Assembly (NCBI GenBank): GCA_002347095.1
Contig: DDWZ01000023.1
Location: 73,482 to 137,481, forward strand
Source of the DNA: Desulfobulbaceae bacterium UBA2273
Lineage (GTDB): Bacteria > Desulfobacterota > Desulfobulbia > Desulfobulbales > Desulfurivibrionaceae
Length of the DNA stretch: 64,000 bases
Direction: 5' to 3'
A model generated the notes under the pieces. It was not told the DNA's origin, ran no database searches, and saw only the letters and a list, made by a program, of their open reading frames with translations. Both the position numbers and the translations under genes were made by a program. How positions within the stretch are numbered: the stretch's first letter is position 1; each line of letters starts with the position of its first letter. This document shows positions 19,566 through 29,301 of the stretch, piece by piece.

Positions 19566-22500
19566 ATGACCCCCGCGAAAAACAACCAAAGCCCATGGGC
19601 CGCATACCAGTCCCTGGAGCCACAAACCCGCTTCGTTCTGCACGCTTGCGCCTTGACAGGAGAACCGATCCGGGAGTCCGCCCTGATTTCCTGCCTGTTT
19701 CCCTCGGCGGCAGGGCAGAAATGGCCCACGCCCACGGAAGGGCATCTCCTGACCGGACTTGCCGAGCTTGCGCAAAAAAATCTTCTCGAAAATGACTGCG
19801 CCTGCCGCAGGGAGATCGTTGAGCTCGTGGCCCATGACAGCCGGAAACAACCGTACTTTCCGGCCCTGGCCTCCGCCATCCAGCACGCCTGGCCAACCCC
19901 GGCCCCGGAGAAAAGCCCCGACCCGGACTGTCTGTGGCGCCGCTCCCTGCGCGACCTTCGCCTTGCCCTCCTTGCCGCGGACGAAACAGCGTACACCCAC
20001 AACCTCCTCGCCCTTCTTGCGCTTCAGGAGGAATTCCCGGAACGTTTTCCGGAAAACCCCCTGGTCACTCTCTGCGGCGCCCCCTTTGATCCGCCATGGT
20101 TCGCCAGGCTCCCCCTCCATGTCCAACTCTACGCCCTGCATCAGATCTTCCTGAACGGGCTGCTCCACCTTACGGAAATCATCCTGCCCCGGGAATACCT
20201 GCAAGACAATCGCTTCCTCAAGGGTCTCTCCGCGAAAAACCGCGAGCCTTTTTCCTCTCTGCTGACCTCCCATCTGCTCATCCGGGGGCAAACCCAGGCC
20301 GCCTCCGCCTGGCTGGACAACACCCTGCAACAGGGGGCGCCGCTGGGTGTGCGGGGGTGGCAGCAGTTTCTTGCCGGAGAAACAACGGCAGCCATTCACT
20401 GCTACGAAAAAGATCTCGCCAAGATCAGAAAGGCCAACCAGAACGACCAGGCGTATTTCACCGGGGTTGAAGGGCTGTTTTACCTGATGGCCCTGCTCCA
20501 GAATGGCGATTATACCGCACACCAGCAGCTCCGGGACATTATCAAGGACATTGAGGACATTCAGCCCCACAACCCCTTTCTGCCCTCCTATTTCCTCCTC
20601 CTCGCCCTGGTTGAAGCAAGGGAGAACCGGCTTGACCTGGCCCGCGACCGGTTGACGGCGGTCAGCATCCTTCCCCAGCCGCACAGCATCACCACGCTAT
20701 TCCTGTCCCTTGTCACCTACTGGATCGAAGGAAGGCCCAGCCCGGTCTGCCTGCCGCACCTGAAATCTTTCCGGAAAAAAGCCGCGGCCCACGGGTATCT
20801 GTGGCTTGCCCGCGAATACGGATCCCTGCTGCACCTGGCCGGAGAACAATCAGCCCCTGCGGCCACCACGGACGAACTCGCCCAGGCCTGTTCCCTTGTA
20901 AGCGTGATCACCCCGGAAGAACAATGGCAACGCGCCCTGCGCGCCCTCAACTTCAGCTCGGCCCCAGCCCAGAATCTCGCCAAGCCGGAGACCGCATCAC
21001 GACTGACCTGGATGATCGATTACCGCACCCAGGAGGGCCTCGTCTCCCTGGTGCCGAAGATTCAGAATCTTACCGCCCGCGGCCAATGGACCAAGGGCAG
21101 ATCCGTGGCCTTACGAAAACTGTTTCGCAAAAACAAGCCCCCGTTCTTGAGCCCGCAGGATCTCCTGGTGTGTGAAACCATTGCCGAGCACAAAGACAAC
21201 CGGGGCGTTTTTTTCCGGTTTACCATGCCTGACGCTCTGGTCTCCCTCCTCGGGCACCCCCATGTTTTTCTCGCCGGCTCACCGAAAACCCCGGTTGAAA
21301 TCCTGCAAGGCGAACCGGAATTGCGGGTTGACCAGCAGGGGGAGTCGCTGTTGATTCAGTTCTCCCCGTGGCCCGACAGCACGGAGGCGATAGTCCTCCG
21401 GGAAACCCCAGCCCGCTTTCGGATTTACCCCATCACCAAGGACCATCGGCGGGTGGCCGAGATTATCGGCCCCAATGGTTTGAGTGTTCCCCGCGACGGC
21501 AAGGACGAACTTTTTGCCACCCTGGGCAACATCTCCTCCTTCATGACCGTCCATTCCACCATCGAAGGAAAATCCGTAGGCGTGGCCGAGGTGCAGCCGG
21601 ACGCGCGGATCCACATGCAGCTCCTGCCCTACGGAGCCGGGTTCAGGCTGGCCATGCTCGTCAGGCCCCTCCAGCCCGATGGCCCATACCAGAGGCCGGG
21701 AGAAGGCCCCAAAACCATCATCGCCCACAGCGGCGGCAAACGCATCCAGACCCAGCGCAACCTGGACCTTGAAGAAGCAAACGCCCGCTTTGTCGAAGAA
21801 TCATGCCCCATGCTGGCAAAGGGAACCGACCTGGAGCGGGAATGGCTGCTGCAGGATCCGGAGGAATGCTTGCAACTCCTTCTCGAACTGCAGAGCCTCC
21901 CGGATAGCGTCCTCATTGAATGGCCCGAAGGGGAACGCCTCACGGTAAGTCCGCCGGCCGAACTCAATCAGTTTCTGCTCACGGTGAAGGAACGCAACAA
22001 CTGGTTTGAGATGAGCGGAACCCTGAAGCTCAACGAATCGCTGGTTCTCGACATGCGCACCCTGCTTGAGCTGGCCCAGACGCACAGCAGCCGCTTCATC
22101 CCCTTGGGGCATGGCCATTTCCTCTCCCTCTCCCGGGAGCTACGCAAACGTCTGGACGAGATCGCCGCCTTTGCCGAGCTCAAAAAAACCACGCTCCGCC
22201 TCCACCCTCTTGCCGCCCTGGCCCTGGAGGATTTCACCAACGGGGTGGGCGAACTGCACACGGATGAGCGCTGGCAGGAACAGCAAAACCGGCTCAAGGA
22301 AGCGCAGGAATACGAACCTCGGATACCATCCACCTTCAAGGCCGTGCTTCGGGATTATCAACTGGTCGGGTTCAATTGGCTGGCCCGTTTGGCCAACTGG
22401 GGAGTGGGGGCCTGCCTGGCCGACGACATGGGCCTCGGCAAGACCATCCAAGCCCTGGCTTTGGCCCTTGCCCGCGCCGAGCAGGGACCGACCCTGGTGG

Positions 22501-23717
22501 TGGCCCCGACCTCGGTTTGCCCCAACTGGGAGGAGGAGGCAAACCGCTTTGCCCCCACCTTCAGAGTCGTTCTCTTCGGCGGCCGCCAGAGGAAAAAAAT
22601 GCTCGCCGAGCTCGGCCCCTTCGATCTGCTGATCTGCAGCTACGGCCTGCTCCAGCAGGAATCAGCGCTCCTTGCCACCCGCAACTGGGAGACCATCATC
22701 CTGGACGAGGCCCAGGCCATCAAGAACTTCATCACCAAACGCTCGCGGGCAGCCATGCTCTTGCAAGGGAAGTTCAAGATGGTCACCACCGGCACCCCCA
22801 TTGAAAACCACCTCACCGAACTCTGGAACCTGTTTCAATTCATCAACCCAGGGCTTCTCGGCTCCCTGAACCAATTCAACCAGCGGTTTGCCATCCCCAT
22901 CGAGCGCGGCAACGACCCGGAGGCGCGGAAAAAACTCAAAAAACTGATCAACCCCTTTATTCTGCGCCGCCTCAAATCGCAGGTTCTGGAGGAATTGCCC
23001 GAGCGCACCGAGATTCTTTTGCAGGTGGAGATGGAGGAAAAGGAGGCCGCCCTCTACGCGGCGCTGAGGCAGCGGGCCCTGGAAAATCTGCGTCAGACAG
23101 GCGGCCCGCCGGGAAAACGCTCGCTCCAGATCCTGGCCGAGATCATGAAACTGCGGAGGGCCTGCTGCAACCCGCGCCTGGTCCTGCCCGAAACCGACAT
23201 CCCCAGCGCCAAACTCACCCTGTTTGCCAAGCTTGTGGACGAATTGCGGGAAAACGGGCACAAGGCCCTGGTGTTCAGCCAATTTGTCGATCACCTCAGT
23301 CTGGTTCGCGAACATCTTGACCAACAGGGTATTCCCTACCGATATCTGGACGGCAGCACCGCCCCCCGGGAACGCCAGCGCCAGGTCCAGGAATTCCAGG
23401 CGGGTCATGGCGACCTCTTTCTCATCAGCCTCAAGGCCGGGGGGGTTGGCCTCAACCTCACCGCCGCGGACTACGTTATCCATATGGACCCTTGGTGGAA
23501 TCCCGCCGTGGAGGATCAGGCCTCGGACCGGGCCCATCGCATCGGCCAAAAACACCCGGTGACCATCTACCGTCTGGTGGCAAAAAATACCATCGAGGAA
23601 AAGATCGTCCACCTCCACCACGAAAAAAGAGCCCTGGCGGACAGCCTGCTGGAAGGCACCGATGTCGGCCACGCCATGAATCCCGCCGATCTGTTGCGGC
23701 TGCTGAAGGAAGCCTGA
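19566..23717 (+). CDS. Large SNF2-family DEAD/DEAH-box helicase
   Basis: 1383 residues from the ATG at 19566, the first after the trxC stop; the ribosome site is poor (AGGA 14 bases away), so the start is uncertain. The C-terminal 450 residues form an SNF2 motor: motif I DDMGLGKT near 955-960, motif II LDEAQ near 1045, then the helicase C-terminal domain with SQFVDHL and ASDRAHRIGQ. Such enzymes use ATP to move along duplex DNA and displace bound proteins. The first 900 residues match no domain I can name with confidence; residues 250-450 look like helical repeats. No SWIM zinc finger is visible. Confidence 0.92.
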   Translation: MTPAKNNQSPWAAYQSLEPQTRFVLHACALTGEPIRESALISCLFPSAAGQKWPTPTEGHLLTGLAELAQKNLLENDCACRREIVELVAHDSRKQPYFPALASAIQHAWPTPAPEKSPDPDCLWRRSLRDLRLALLAADETAYTHNLLALLALQEEFPERFPENPLVTLCGAPFDPPWFARLPLHVQLYALHQIFLNGLLHLTEIILPREYLQDNRFLKGLSAKNREPFSSLLTSHLLIRGQTQAASAWLDNTLQQGAPLGVRGWQQFLAGETTAAIHCYEKDLAKIRKANQNDQAYFTGVEGLFYLMALLQNGDYTAHQQLRDIIKDIEDIQPHNPFLPSYFLLLALVEARENRLDLARDRLTAVSILPQPHSITTLFLSLVTYWIEGRPSPVCLPHLKSFRKKAAAHGYLWLAREYGSLLHLAGEQSAPAATTDELAQACSLVSVITPEEQWQRALRALNFSSAPAQNLAKPETASRLTWMIDYRTQEGLVSLVPKIQNLTARGQWTKGRSVALRKLFRKNKPPFLSPQDLLVCETIAEHKDNRGVFFRFTMPDALVSLLGHPHVFLAGSPKTPVEILQGEPELRVDQQGESLLIQFSPWPDSTEAIVLRETPARFRIYPITKDHRRVAEIIGPNGLSVPRDGKDELFATLGNISSFMTVHSTIEGKSVGVAEVQPDARIHMQLLPYGAGFRLAMLVRPLQPDGPYQRPGEGPKTIIAHSGGKRIQTQRNLDLEEANARFVEESCPMLAKGTDLEREWLLQDPEECLQLLLELQSLPDSVLIEWPEGERLTVSPPAELNQFLLTVKERNNWFEMSGTLKLNESLVLDMRTLLELAQTHSSRFIPLGHGHFLSLSRELRKRLDEIAAFAELKKTTLRLHPLAALALEDFTNGVGELHTDERWQEQQNRLKEAQEYEPRIPSTFKAVLRDYQLVGFNWLARLANWGVGACLADDMGLGKTIQALALALARAEQGPTLVVAPTSVCPNWEEEANRFAPTFRVVLFGGRQRKKMLAELGPFDLLICSYGLLQQESALLATRNWETIILDEAQAIKNFITKRSRAAMLLQGKFKMVTTGTPIENHLTELWNLFQFINPGLLGSLNQFNQRFAIPIERGNDPEARKKLKKLINPFILRRLKSQVLEELPERTEILLQVEMEEKEAALYAALRQRALENLRQTGGPPGKRSLQILAEIMKLRRACCNPRLVLPETDIPSAKLTLFAKLVDELRENGHKALVFSQFVDHLSLVREHLDQQGIPYRYLDGSTAPRERQRQVQEFQAGHGDLFLISLKAGGVGLNLTAADYVIHMDPWWNPAVEDQASDRAHRIGQKHPVTIYRLVAKNTIEEKIVHLHHEKRALADSLLEGTDVGHAMNPADLLRLLKEA

Positions 23718-23728
23718 GCAAGTCCGCC

Positions 23729-24802
23729 ATGTCGTTACCCACCCTGCAGGATGGACTGCTCCACTGGTTTGCCAAAAATGGCCGCGATCTCCCTTGGCGG
23801 AAAACCTATCTCCCCTACCACATCTGGATTTCAGAGATTATGCTGCAGCAGACCCAGATGGATCGGGTGGTTGCCTACTTCACCCGCTGGCTCGAATATT
23901 TTCCCGACATTGCCGCCCTGGCGGAGGCGAAAGAGCAGGAGGTCCTGCGGCTGTGGGAAGGTTTGGGCTACTACTCCCGGGCCAAGAACCTCCACAAGAC
24001 CGCCGAGCTGCTCTGCCTGAGGCACGGCTCCGCCCTGCCGGAAGACCACGCGGCCCTGCTCCAGCTTCCCGGCATTGGCCGCTATACCGCCGGGGCCATC
24101 ATGAGCCTCGCCTTCAACCGGAGCCACCCCATCGTGGACGCCAATGTGGAGCGCCTTTTTTCCCGGCTTTTCAACCTGAACGTCCCGGTCAAGGAAAAAG
24201 AGGCCCACAACTTCATCTGGCAGAAGGCCGCCGAGCTTATCCCCGAGGGCAAGGCGCGGTATTTCAATCAGGCGCTCATGGAACTGGGCGCCTTGGTCTG
24301 TCTGCCCCGCTCTCCCCGGTGCGATGCCTGCCCGATCCACGCTCACTGCGAGGCCTTTGCCCAAGGAGTAGCGAAGGAGAGACCGGTTGCGGGCAAGGCG
24401 CGGGAGATCATCCCCATCACCATGGCAAGCGGGATACTCCAGCATCAGGGAAAGATTTACATCCAAAAACGGATGCCCGATGATGTCTGGCCCAATCTTT
24501 GGGAATTCCCCGGCGGAGGCATACACGAGGACGAAACGCCGGAACAGGCGCTGGTGCGGGAATATCGGGAGGAAACAGGCTTTGCCATCCAAGGGCTTAA
24601 AAAAATCGCCACCATCACCCACAGCTTCACCAAATACCGGGTCACGCTGCACTGCTACCACTGCCGCCTGCGGGGCAATGGTAGCACGCCGGTCCTCCAC
24701 GCCGCCCAGGAATTCCGCTGGGTAACCCCGGAGGAACTTGAGAATTTCGCCTTTCCCTCCCCCCACCGCCGCTTGATCAATCGCCTGGCGGGAGAACTAT
24801 GA
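23729..24802 (+). CDS. mutY: Adenine DNA glycosylase MutY with C-terminal Nudix domain
   Basis: 357 residues from the ATG at 23729, 11 bases after the SNF2 stop. It removes adenine mispaired with 8-oxoguanine. The catalytic Glu lies in SEIMLQQTQ, the helix-hairpin-helix is LPGIGRYTAG with the catalytic Asp in IVDANV, and the 4Fe-4S ligands follow the C-x6-C-x2-C-x5-C pattern (CLPRSPRCDACPIHAHC). The C-terminal domain has a complete Nudix box (G-x5-E-x7-REYREETGF), unlike most MutY proteins, where this domain is only a recognition module. Confidence 0.95.
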   Translation: MSLPTLQDGLLHWFAKNGRDLPWRKTYLPYHIWISEIMLQQTQMDRVVAYFTRWLEYFPDIAALAEAKEQEVLRLWEGLGYYSRAKNLHKTAELLCLRHGSALPEDHAALLQLPGIGRYTAGAIMSLAFNRSHPIVDANVERLFSRLFNLNVPVKEKEAHNFIWQKAAELIPEGKARYFNQALMELGALVCLPRSPRCDACPIHAHCEAFAQGVAKERPVAGKAREIIPITMASGILQHQGKIYIQKRMPDDVWPNLWEFPGGGIHEDETPEQALVREYREETGFAIQGLKKIATITHSFTKYRVTLHCYHCRLRGNGSTPVLHAAQEFRWVTPEELENFAFPSPHRRLINRLAGEL

Positions 24803-24893
24803 AAAAACGCCTTGCCTGTACTTTCCAGGCCTTCCTTGTTACTATACTATTACACAGAGGCAGGGGTTGAATCTTTCAGAAAGGGAGGAAACA

Positions 24894-25709
24894 ATGCGCC
24901 AACGGATGATCCGCGTGCTGATTTATATGGCCATTCTGCTGCTCATGGCCAACATCAGTCCGGTCATCGATTCCTTCATGCATCCGGAAATCCCCTATTT
25001 TGATCCCGAGCATCTCCTGGTCGGGGGGATAACCGCGGGCATCACCGCTCTTTTGCTCAGCCTGCTGATCTCCCACGCCAATCGCATGGCATCCGTCGCC
25101 CATGAACTGAGCATCCTCAACAAGAAGCTCCGCGAGCAGTCCAGCCGGGACAGCCTGACCGGCCTGTACAACCACCGATACTTCCAGGAAATGCTTCGCC
25201 ATGAGTTTCTCCTGGCCCAACGCCACCGGACGGAACTGTCCTGCATGATGCTCGACCTCGACCTTTTCAAGGAGGTCAACGACACCTGCGGCCATCCCTT
25301 TGGCGATCTGGTCCTGAAGGCAACGGCGGAACAGATTCTCCACGAAGCCCGCGCCACCGACACCGTGACGCGTTATGGGGGAGAGGAGTTCGCCGTCCTC
25401 CTGCCCAACACGGATCTGGAAGGCGCCATGCGCATTGCCGAACGTATCCGCGCCCGGGCTGAGGTCTATACCCATCAGGATAAGGACGTTGCCATGCGGG
25501 TCACCATCAGCATCGGCCTGGCTTCGAACCGGGCCCACTCCCCGAAAAAACCGGAAGAACTGCTGGCCTTTGCCGACCAGGCCCTTTACCGGGCCAAGAA
25601 GGCAGGCCGCAACAAGGTGGTTGCCTACTCCGAGCTAGCCGCGACAAAGCACTCTGACTCCTGCGGCCTCGCACGGGAGAATTTTACCGAAAAGCCGCAA
25701 GCCCCGTAA
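24894..25709 (+). CDS. Membrane-anchored diguanylate cyclase (GGDEF)
   Basis: 271 residues from the ATG at 24894, which has GGGAGG upstream. Two hydrophobic segments (about 6-25 and 41-63) are separated by a short loop and followed by a coiled coil and a GGDEF domain. The active site is YGGEEF, the substrate/metal segment LDLDLFKEVND is intact, and an inhibitory RxxD site (RATD) lies five residues before it. It should make c-di-GMP from GTP at the inner membrane. It is followed closely by a second GGDEF gene. Confidence 0.93.
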   Translation: MRQRMIRVLIYMAILLLMANISPVIDSFMHPEIPYFDPEHLLVGGITAGITALLLSLLISHANRMASVAHELSILNKKLREQSSRDSLTGLYNHRYFQEMLRHEFLLAQRHRTELSCMMLDLDLFKEVNDTCGHPFGDLVLKATAEQILHEARATDTVTRYGGEEFAVLLPNTDLEGAMRIAERIRARAEVYTHQDKDVAMRVTISIGLASNRAHSPKKPEELLAFADQALYRAKKAGRNKVVAYSELAATKHSDSCGLARENFTEKPQAP

Positions 25710-25761
25710 CTTTTCGATATTTCGGTGAAAATCGCACCACTTTTTTGAATAAAGACAAAAC

Positions 25762-27018
25762 ATGACACTCCAAAATTCAGATTACAAATCCCCCTGGAAG
25801 CGATTTGCCGTCAATATCAGCATGGTGATCCTGCTGTTCATTTCCTCACTCTTCACGGGCATTTACCTCAACCACCAGAAGACCATCGAAAAAGAACTCA
25901 CGAGCCGAGCCCAGGCGCTTTTCAACAGCCTGGTCATTGCCCGTAAATGGAATGCACTGCACGGCGGCGTTTATGTCGAAAAAGTGCCGGGCATGCAATC
26001 CAACCCCTACCTTGAAAACCCGGACATCACAGCCAGCAACGGCAAGACCTACACCAAAAAAAACCCAGCCCTGATGACCAGGGAAATCTCGGAAATCGCC
26101 GACCGTGAAGGCGCGTTCCAGTTCCACATCACCAGCCTCAAACCGCTCAATCCCAATAATATTCCAGACCCCTTTGAACTGCAGGCGCTGCTGAGTTTTT
26201 CCCAGGGGAAAACCGAGGCCATCGGCAAGGAAAAAATTGGTGAGGCCACCTATTACCGGTACATGGCCCCGCTTTTCGTTGAAAAACCCTGCCTCACCTG
26301 CCATGCCGGGCAAGGATATCAGCTTGGCGATGTGCGCGGCGGCATCAGCGTCCGCTTCAACATTAACGACATGATGCGCGCTCAGATGCTGCACAGGCTG
26401 CTCCTTGGCCTGCTGTTCACGGGAACACTGATCTCGTTTATGGGGATCGTCCATCGTCTGGTGGGCGCACTCAAAAGAAAGCTGGTGGCCGCGGAAAACC
26501 TCATCCGGGAGATGGCGATCACCGATGACCTGACCAAACTCAAGAACCGCCGTTTCCTGCATGACCGTCTCAAGGAGGAACTCGAGCGTACCACCCGTTA
26601 CCGCCATCCCCTTGCCTGTATCTTTTTTGATGCAGACCATTTCAAAATGGTTAATGACAGTTACGGTCATGAAGCTGGCGATGCGGTGCTGAAAACGATC
26701 AGCGCCACGGCCCAGGAGCAATGCCGCCAGACCGACACCCTCGGTCGTTACGGCGGAGAAGAATTCCTCATGCTTTTGCCGGAAACCAACTTGGAACAAG
26801 CCTGCGCCCTGGCGGAACGCTTACGGCAAGCCATCGAGGGCCAGGTCAGCATCGCTGACCAGCATCATATCCGGATCACCGCCACCTTCGGCGTGGCGTG
26901 CTATTCCCCGGAGACCACCGCAGATCAACCCAGCCTGTCCGACTTTATCAAGCAGGCAGACACCGCCATGCTCGAGGCCAAAAAAGCCGGGCGCAATCGC
27001 GTCGGCATCGCGTCCTGA
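25762..27018 (+). CDS. Diguanylate cyclase with periplasmic haem-motif sensor (DUF3365/Tll0287-like)
   Basis: 418 residues. A membrane segment (17-34) is followed by a periplasmic domain (35-210) that has the c-type haem motif CLTCH at 177-181, typical of Tll0287-like DUF3365 sensors. A second membrane segment (213-232), a short linker and a GGDEF domain follow. The active site RYGGEEF and the RQTD inhibitory site are both intact. It probably couples a haem-sensed cue, such as redox state or a gas, to c-di-GMP synthesis. It starts 52 bases after the previous cyclase. Confidence 0.92.
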   Translation: MTLQNSDYKSPWKRFAVNISMVILLFISSLFTGIYLNHQKTIEKELTSRAQALFNSLVIARKWNALHGGVYVEKVPGMQSNPYLENPDITASNGKTYTKKNPALMTREISEIADREGAFQFHITSLKPLNPNNIPDPFELQALLSFSQGKTEAIGKEKIGEATYYRYMAPLFVEKPCLTCHAGQGYQLGDVRGGISVRFNINDMMRAQMLHRLLLGLLFTGTLISFMGIVHRLVGALKRKLVAAENLIREMAITDDLTKLKNRRFLHDRLKEELERTTRYRHPLACIFFDADHFKMVNDSYGHEAGDAVLKTISATAQEQCRQTDTLGRYGGEEFLMLLPETNLEQACALAERLRQAIEGQVSIADQHHIRITATFGVACYSPETTADQPSLSDFIKQADTAMLEAKKAGRNRVGIAS

Positions 27019-27122
27019 ATCAATTTGCCAGGAAAAATACAGAGTCCCCCGTATTGCCTGGCCGAACCGTTCGTCGTAAAATCCCTCGAAGATCAATTCG
27101 TTCAAGGGATGACACGTTCACC

Positions 27123-27848
27123 ATGAAAAAAACACCCTCCGTTCCCGGCTGGCTGGACATCGGCGCGGGTTATGAATCATCCGCCGCAAGCGAGCGTATC
27201 GAGCGGACTCTCGCATGGCTGGTGACGGAACATCTCCCGATCTTTCTTGCCGGCACAGGATACCAGTCCGGGCCCGCCATCCTGATCGGCGCCAACGACC
27301 AGGAATTGCTCATCGATAAACCGCGGGATTGGTCCCCATGCCCGAAGATCCGCATTATTTTCAAGGACAAAGCCAGACTCACCAACCATTTTGACGTACG
27401 AATCCTGTCGGAATCCCTGGATACTCTGCGATCTTCCCGCCCGAAGGAGATGTTCCGCCTGCAGCGTCGGGCCCGTTACCGGGTCGATGTCCCGCACGGC
27501 TGCCATGTTTCCTTCCGCAGCGACAACACGCTGCACACCGGCCTCATCTTGAAAAATATCAGCGCCACGGGCATGCTCTTTTTTTCAAAAAAACCGATGA
27601 GTTTGTCGCGAAACACCATCCAGGACATAGCCCTATCGATTCCAGCCCGAGAAGAAGAGAATATCCTCACGGGTTGGCAGCAGAAAAAAATATCCCAGGG
27701 AGACGTTGTTCGAACCTACCATGACCGGCAGGGGGGTATTGTTTGTTACGGCGTTGCCTTCCGGAGCAAACGGAAGGAAGAAGATGAATTGACCCGATAC
27801 ATCCGGCAGCGCGAGCGGGAATTGATTCTCAAGGGGTTGCGGGTCTGA
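27123..27848 (+). CDS. PilZ-domain c-di-GMP receptor
   Basis: 241 residues from the ATG at 27123, with AAGGG about 14 bases upstream. The C-terminal half carries the PilZ signature: an RxxxR-type motif in LQRRARYRVDVP and the later NISATGM (NxSxxG). The N-terminal half has a beta-rich YcgR-N-like look. It should bind c-di-GMP and act by protein contact, for example on motility or secretion machinery. It follows two diguanylate cyclases in the same direction, so it is a plausible local receptor. Confidence 0.87.
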   Translation: MKKTPSVPGWLDIGAGYESSAASERIERTLAWLVTEHLPIFLAGTGYQSGPAILIGANDQELLIDKPRDWSPCPKIRIIFKDKARLTNHFDVRILSESLDTLRSSRPKEMFRLQRRARYRVDVPHGCHVSFRSDNTLHTGLILKNISATGMLFFSKKPMSLSRNTIQDIALSIPAREEENILTGWQQKKISQGDVVRTYHDRQGGIVCYGVAFRSKRKEEDELTRYIRQRERELILKGLRV

Positions 27849-27854
27849 GGCAGG

Positions 27855-28934
27855 TCATTCCTTGCTGCGGCGGAAGCCGATGGTGGCGACGGTACCCTTG
27901 CCTTCCTTGCTGTCCAACTGAAATGAACAGCCGGGGTGATCCTCGATAATCCTTTTGGAAATGCAGAGGCCCAGGCCGGTCCCCTGCTCTTTTGTCGTGA
28001 AAAAAGGCAGGAATATCCTTTTTTTGAGCTCCTCGGGGATCCCCTCCCCGGTGTCCGTCACCTCAACCTCCACCAGATCCTCCTGCACCCTGGTGCTGAT
28101 CACGATCTCCCCTCCGGGGGGGGTCGCTTCAATCGCATTCTTCACAAGGTTCACCAGCACCTGTTTCATCTTCTCCCTGTCCACTTCGACCACGACATCG
28201 CTGGAGGATGCCAGCCGGATATCAACCCCTTTGCCGCCGGAATAGGAATGCGCCAGGGTAACAACCTCGGTCAGGAGCTCGTTCAGGGAAACTCCGGCAA
28301 GATTGAGCTGCGGGGGCCGGTACAACTCTTTCAGCCCGGCAAGCAGGTGTTCCAGGCGGGTGACCTCATCCACGATGATGGTCAATTTGGCCCGGTCTTT
28401 CTCCTCGGTTGCTTTTTTCAAAAGCTGCCGGGCAAACCCGCCAATCATGATCAGGGGATTTTTTATTTCATGGTTGATCTCGGCCACGGTCTGCCCCAGC
28501 GCGGCCAGCCGCTCATTCTGGGCAAGACGATCCTCCAGAACCTTGGTGTCCGAGAGATCCCTGACCAGCCCGGTAAAATAGCGCTGCCCCTCAATGTTCG
28601 CCACGGAAAAAGAGATGGTGGCGGGAAAGGTTTCCCCGTTTTTACGGGCCACCACCAGTTCCGTCTCATGCCCGATCAAGGTTGCCTGCCCGGTGCCGAC
28701 ATACCGGGCCACGGCCAGCTCATGTCCGGCCCTGCACATGGTGGTGAGGATTTTCCCCAGATCGTGACCGACAATCTCCCTCCGGTCATACCCGAACATC
28801 CTCTCCGCCGCCCTGTTGAAAAAGATCACCGTGGAGCTTTCATCAATGGTGACGAAAGCCTCGTTGGTGTTTTCAACCGCGTTTTTGAGAATGATAAACT
28901 GTTTCTGCGTCTCCGCCGGTGTTTCCTCAGTCAT
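27855..28934 (-). CDS. PAS-domain sensor histidine kinase
   Basis: 359 residues, no membrane segment. One PAS domain (about 15-130) is followed by HisKA with the phospho-accepting His155 in INHEIKNP and an ATPase domain with NLVKNAIEA, DTGEGI and GTGLGL. This compact form is common in NtrB/AtoS-like kinases. It converges on the PilZ gene (6-base gap). A response regulator lies 0.4 kb upstream in the same direction, which may be its partner. Confidence 0.92.
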   Translation of the reverse strand: MTEETPAETQKQFIILKNAVENTNEAFVTIDESSTVIFFNRAAERMFGYDRREIVGHDLGKILTTMCRAGHELAVARYVGTGQATLIGHETELVVARKNGETFPATISFSVANIEGQRYFTGLVRDLSDTKVLEDRLAQNERLAALGQTVAEINHEIKNPLIMIGGFARQLLKKATEEKDRAKLTIIVDEVTRLEHLLAGLKELYRPPQLNLAGVSLNELLTEVVTLAHSYSGGKGVDIRLASSSDVVVEVDREKMKQVLVNLVKNAIEATPPGGEIVISTRVQEDLVEVEVTDTGEGIPEELKKRIFLPFFTTKEQGTGLGLCISKRIIEDHPGCSFQLDSKEGKGTVATIGFRRSKE

Positions 28935-29052
28935 ACCCCCACCAGATCATGGCCCACGAAAAGCTTGCCCGATGCTGCCCCTGCCGCATATCTAAATTAT
29001 GTTCCCAGATCAAGGGTAACGCGGAAACCCTGACCTCGATCATGCTCAAAAA

Positions 29053-29271
29053 TTATTCCTTTACCGCTATTCCTTTTTTCTTCAAATCGCTGACAATGGC
29101 CCGGATCTGGCTCTCGTTGCAATCATCAATCCGATACACGTTCTTCATCCCATCCAGAAAATAGAGGGTCAACTGATTCCCGCCGCTCAACTCGGCGCTG
29201 CGGATGTGATTCGTGTCGAGCCAAGGCTTCAGTTCTTCCATAAAATCATGCAGGCTGCACTGTTTCATCAT
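29053..29271 (-). CDS. Small protein of unknown function in the c-di-GMP island
   Basis: 72 residues with a strong GGGAGGAGG ribosome site. No membrane segment or known motif. It looks like a small alpha/beta fold: a helix (LHDFMEELKPWL), two strands (NQLTLYFL, KNVYRID) and a helix (ESQIRAIVSDLKKKG). It sits 30 bases after the response regulator and is probably co-transcribed with it. Confidence 0.7.
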   Translation of the reverse strand: MMKQCSLHDFMEELKPWLDTNHIRSAELSGGNQLTLYFLDGMKNVYRIDDCNESQIRAIVSDLKKKGIAVKE

Positions 29272-29301
29272 GATCCTCCTCCCACCAATAGGTATCAGAA
29301 A

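Noticed and set aside
22662..23672. 336-codon minus-strand open frame in the SNF2 gene
   Set aside because: Antisense shadow of the conserved helicase motor.
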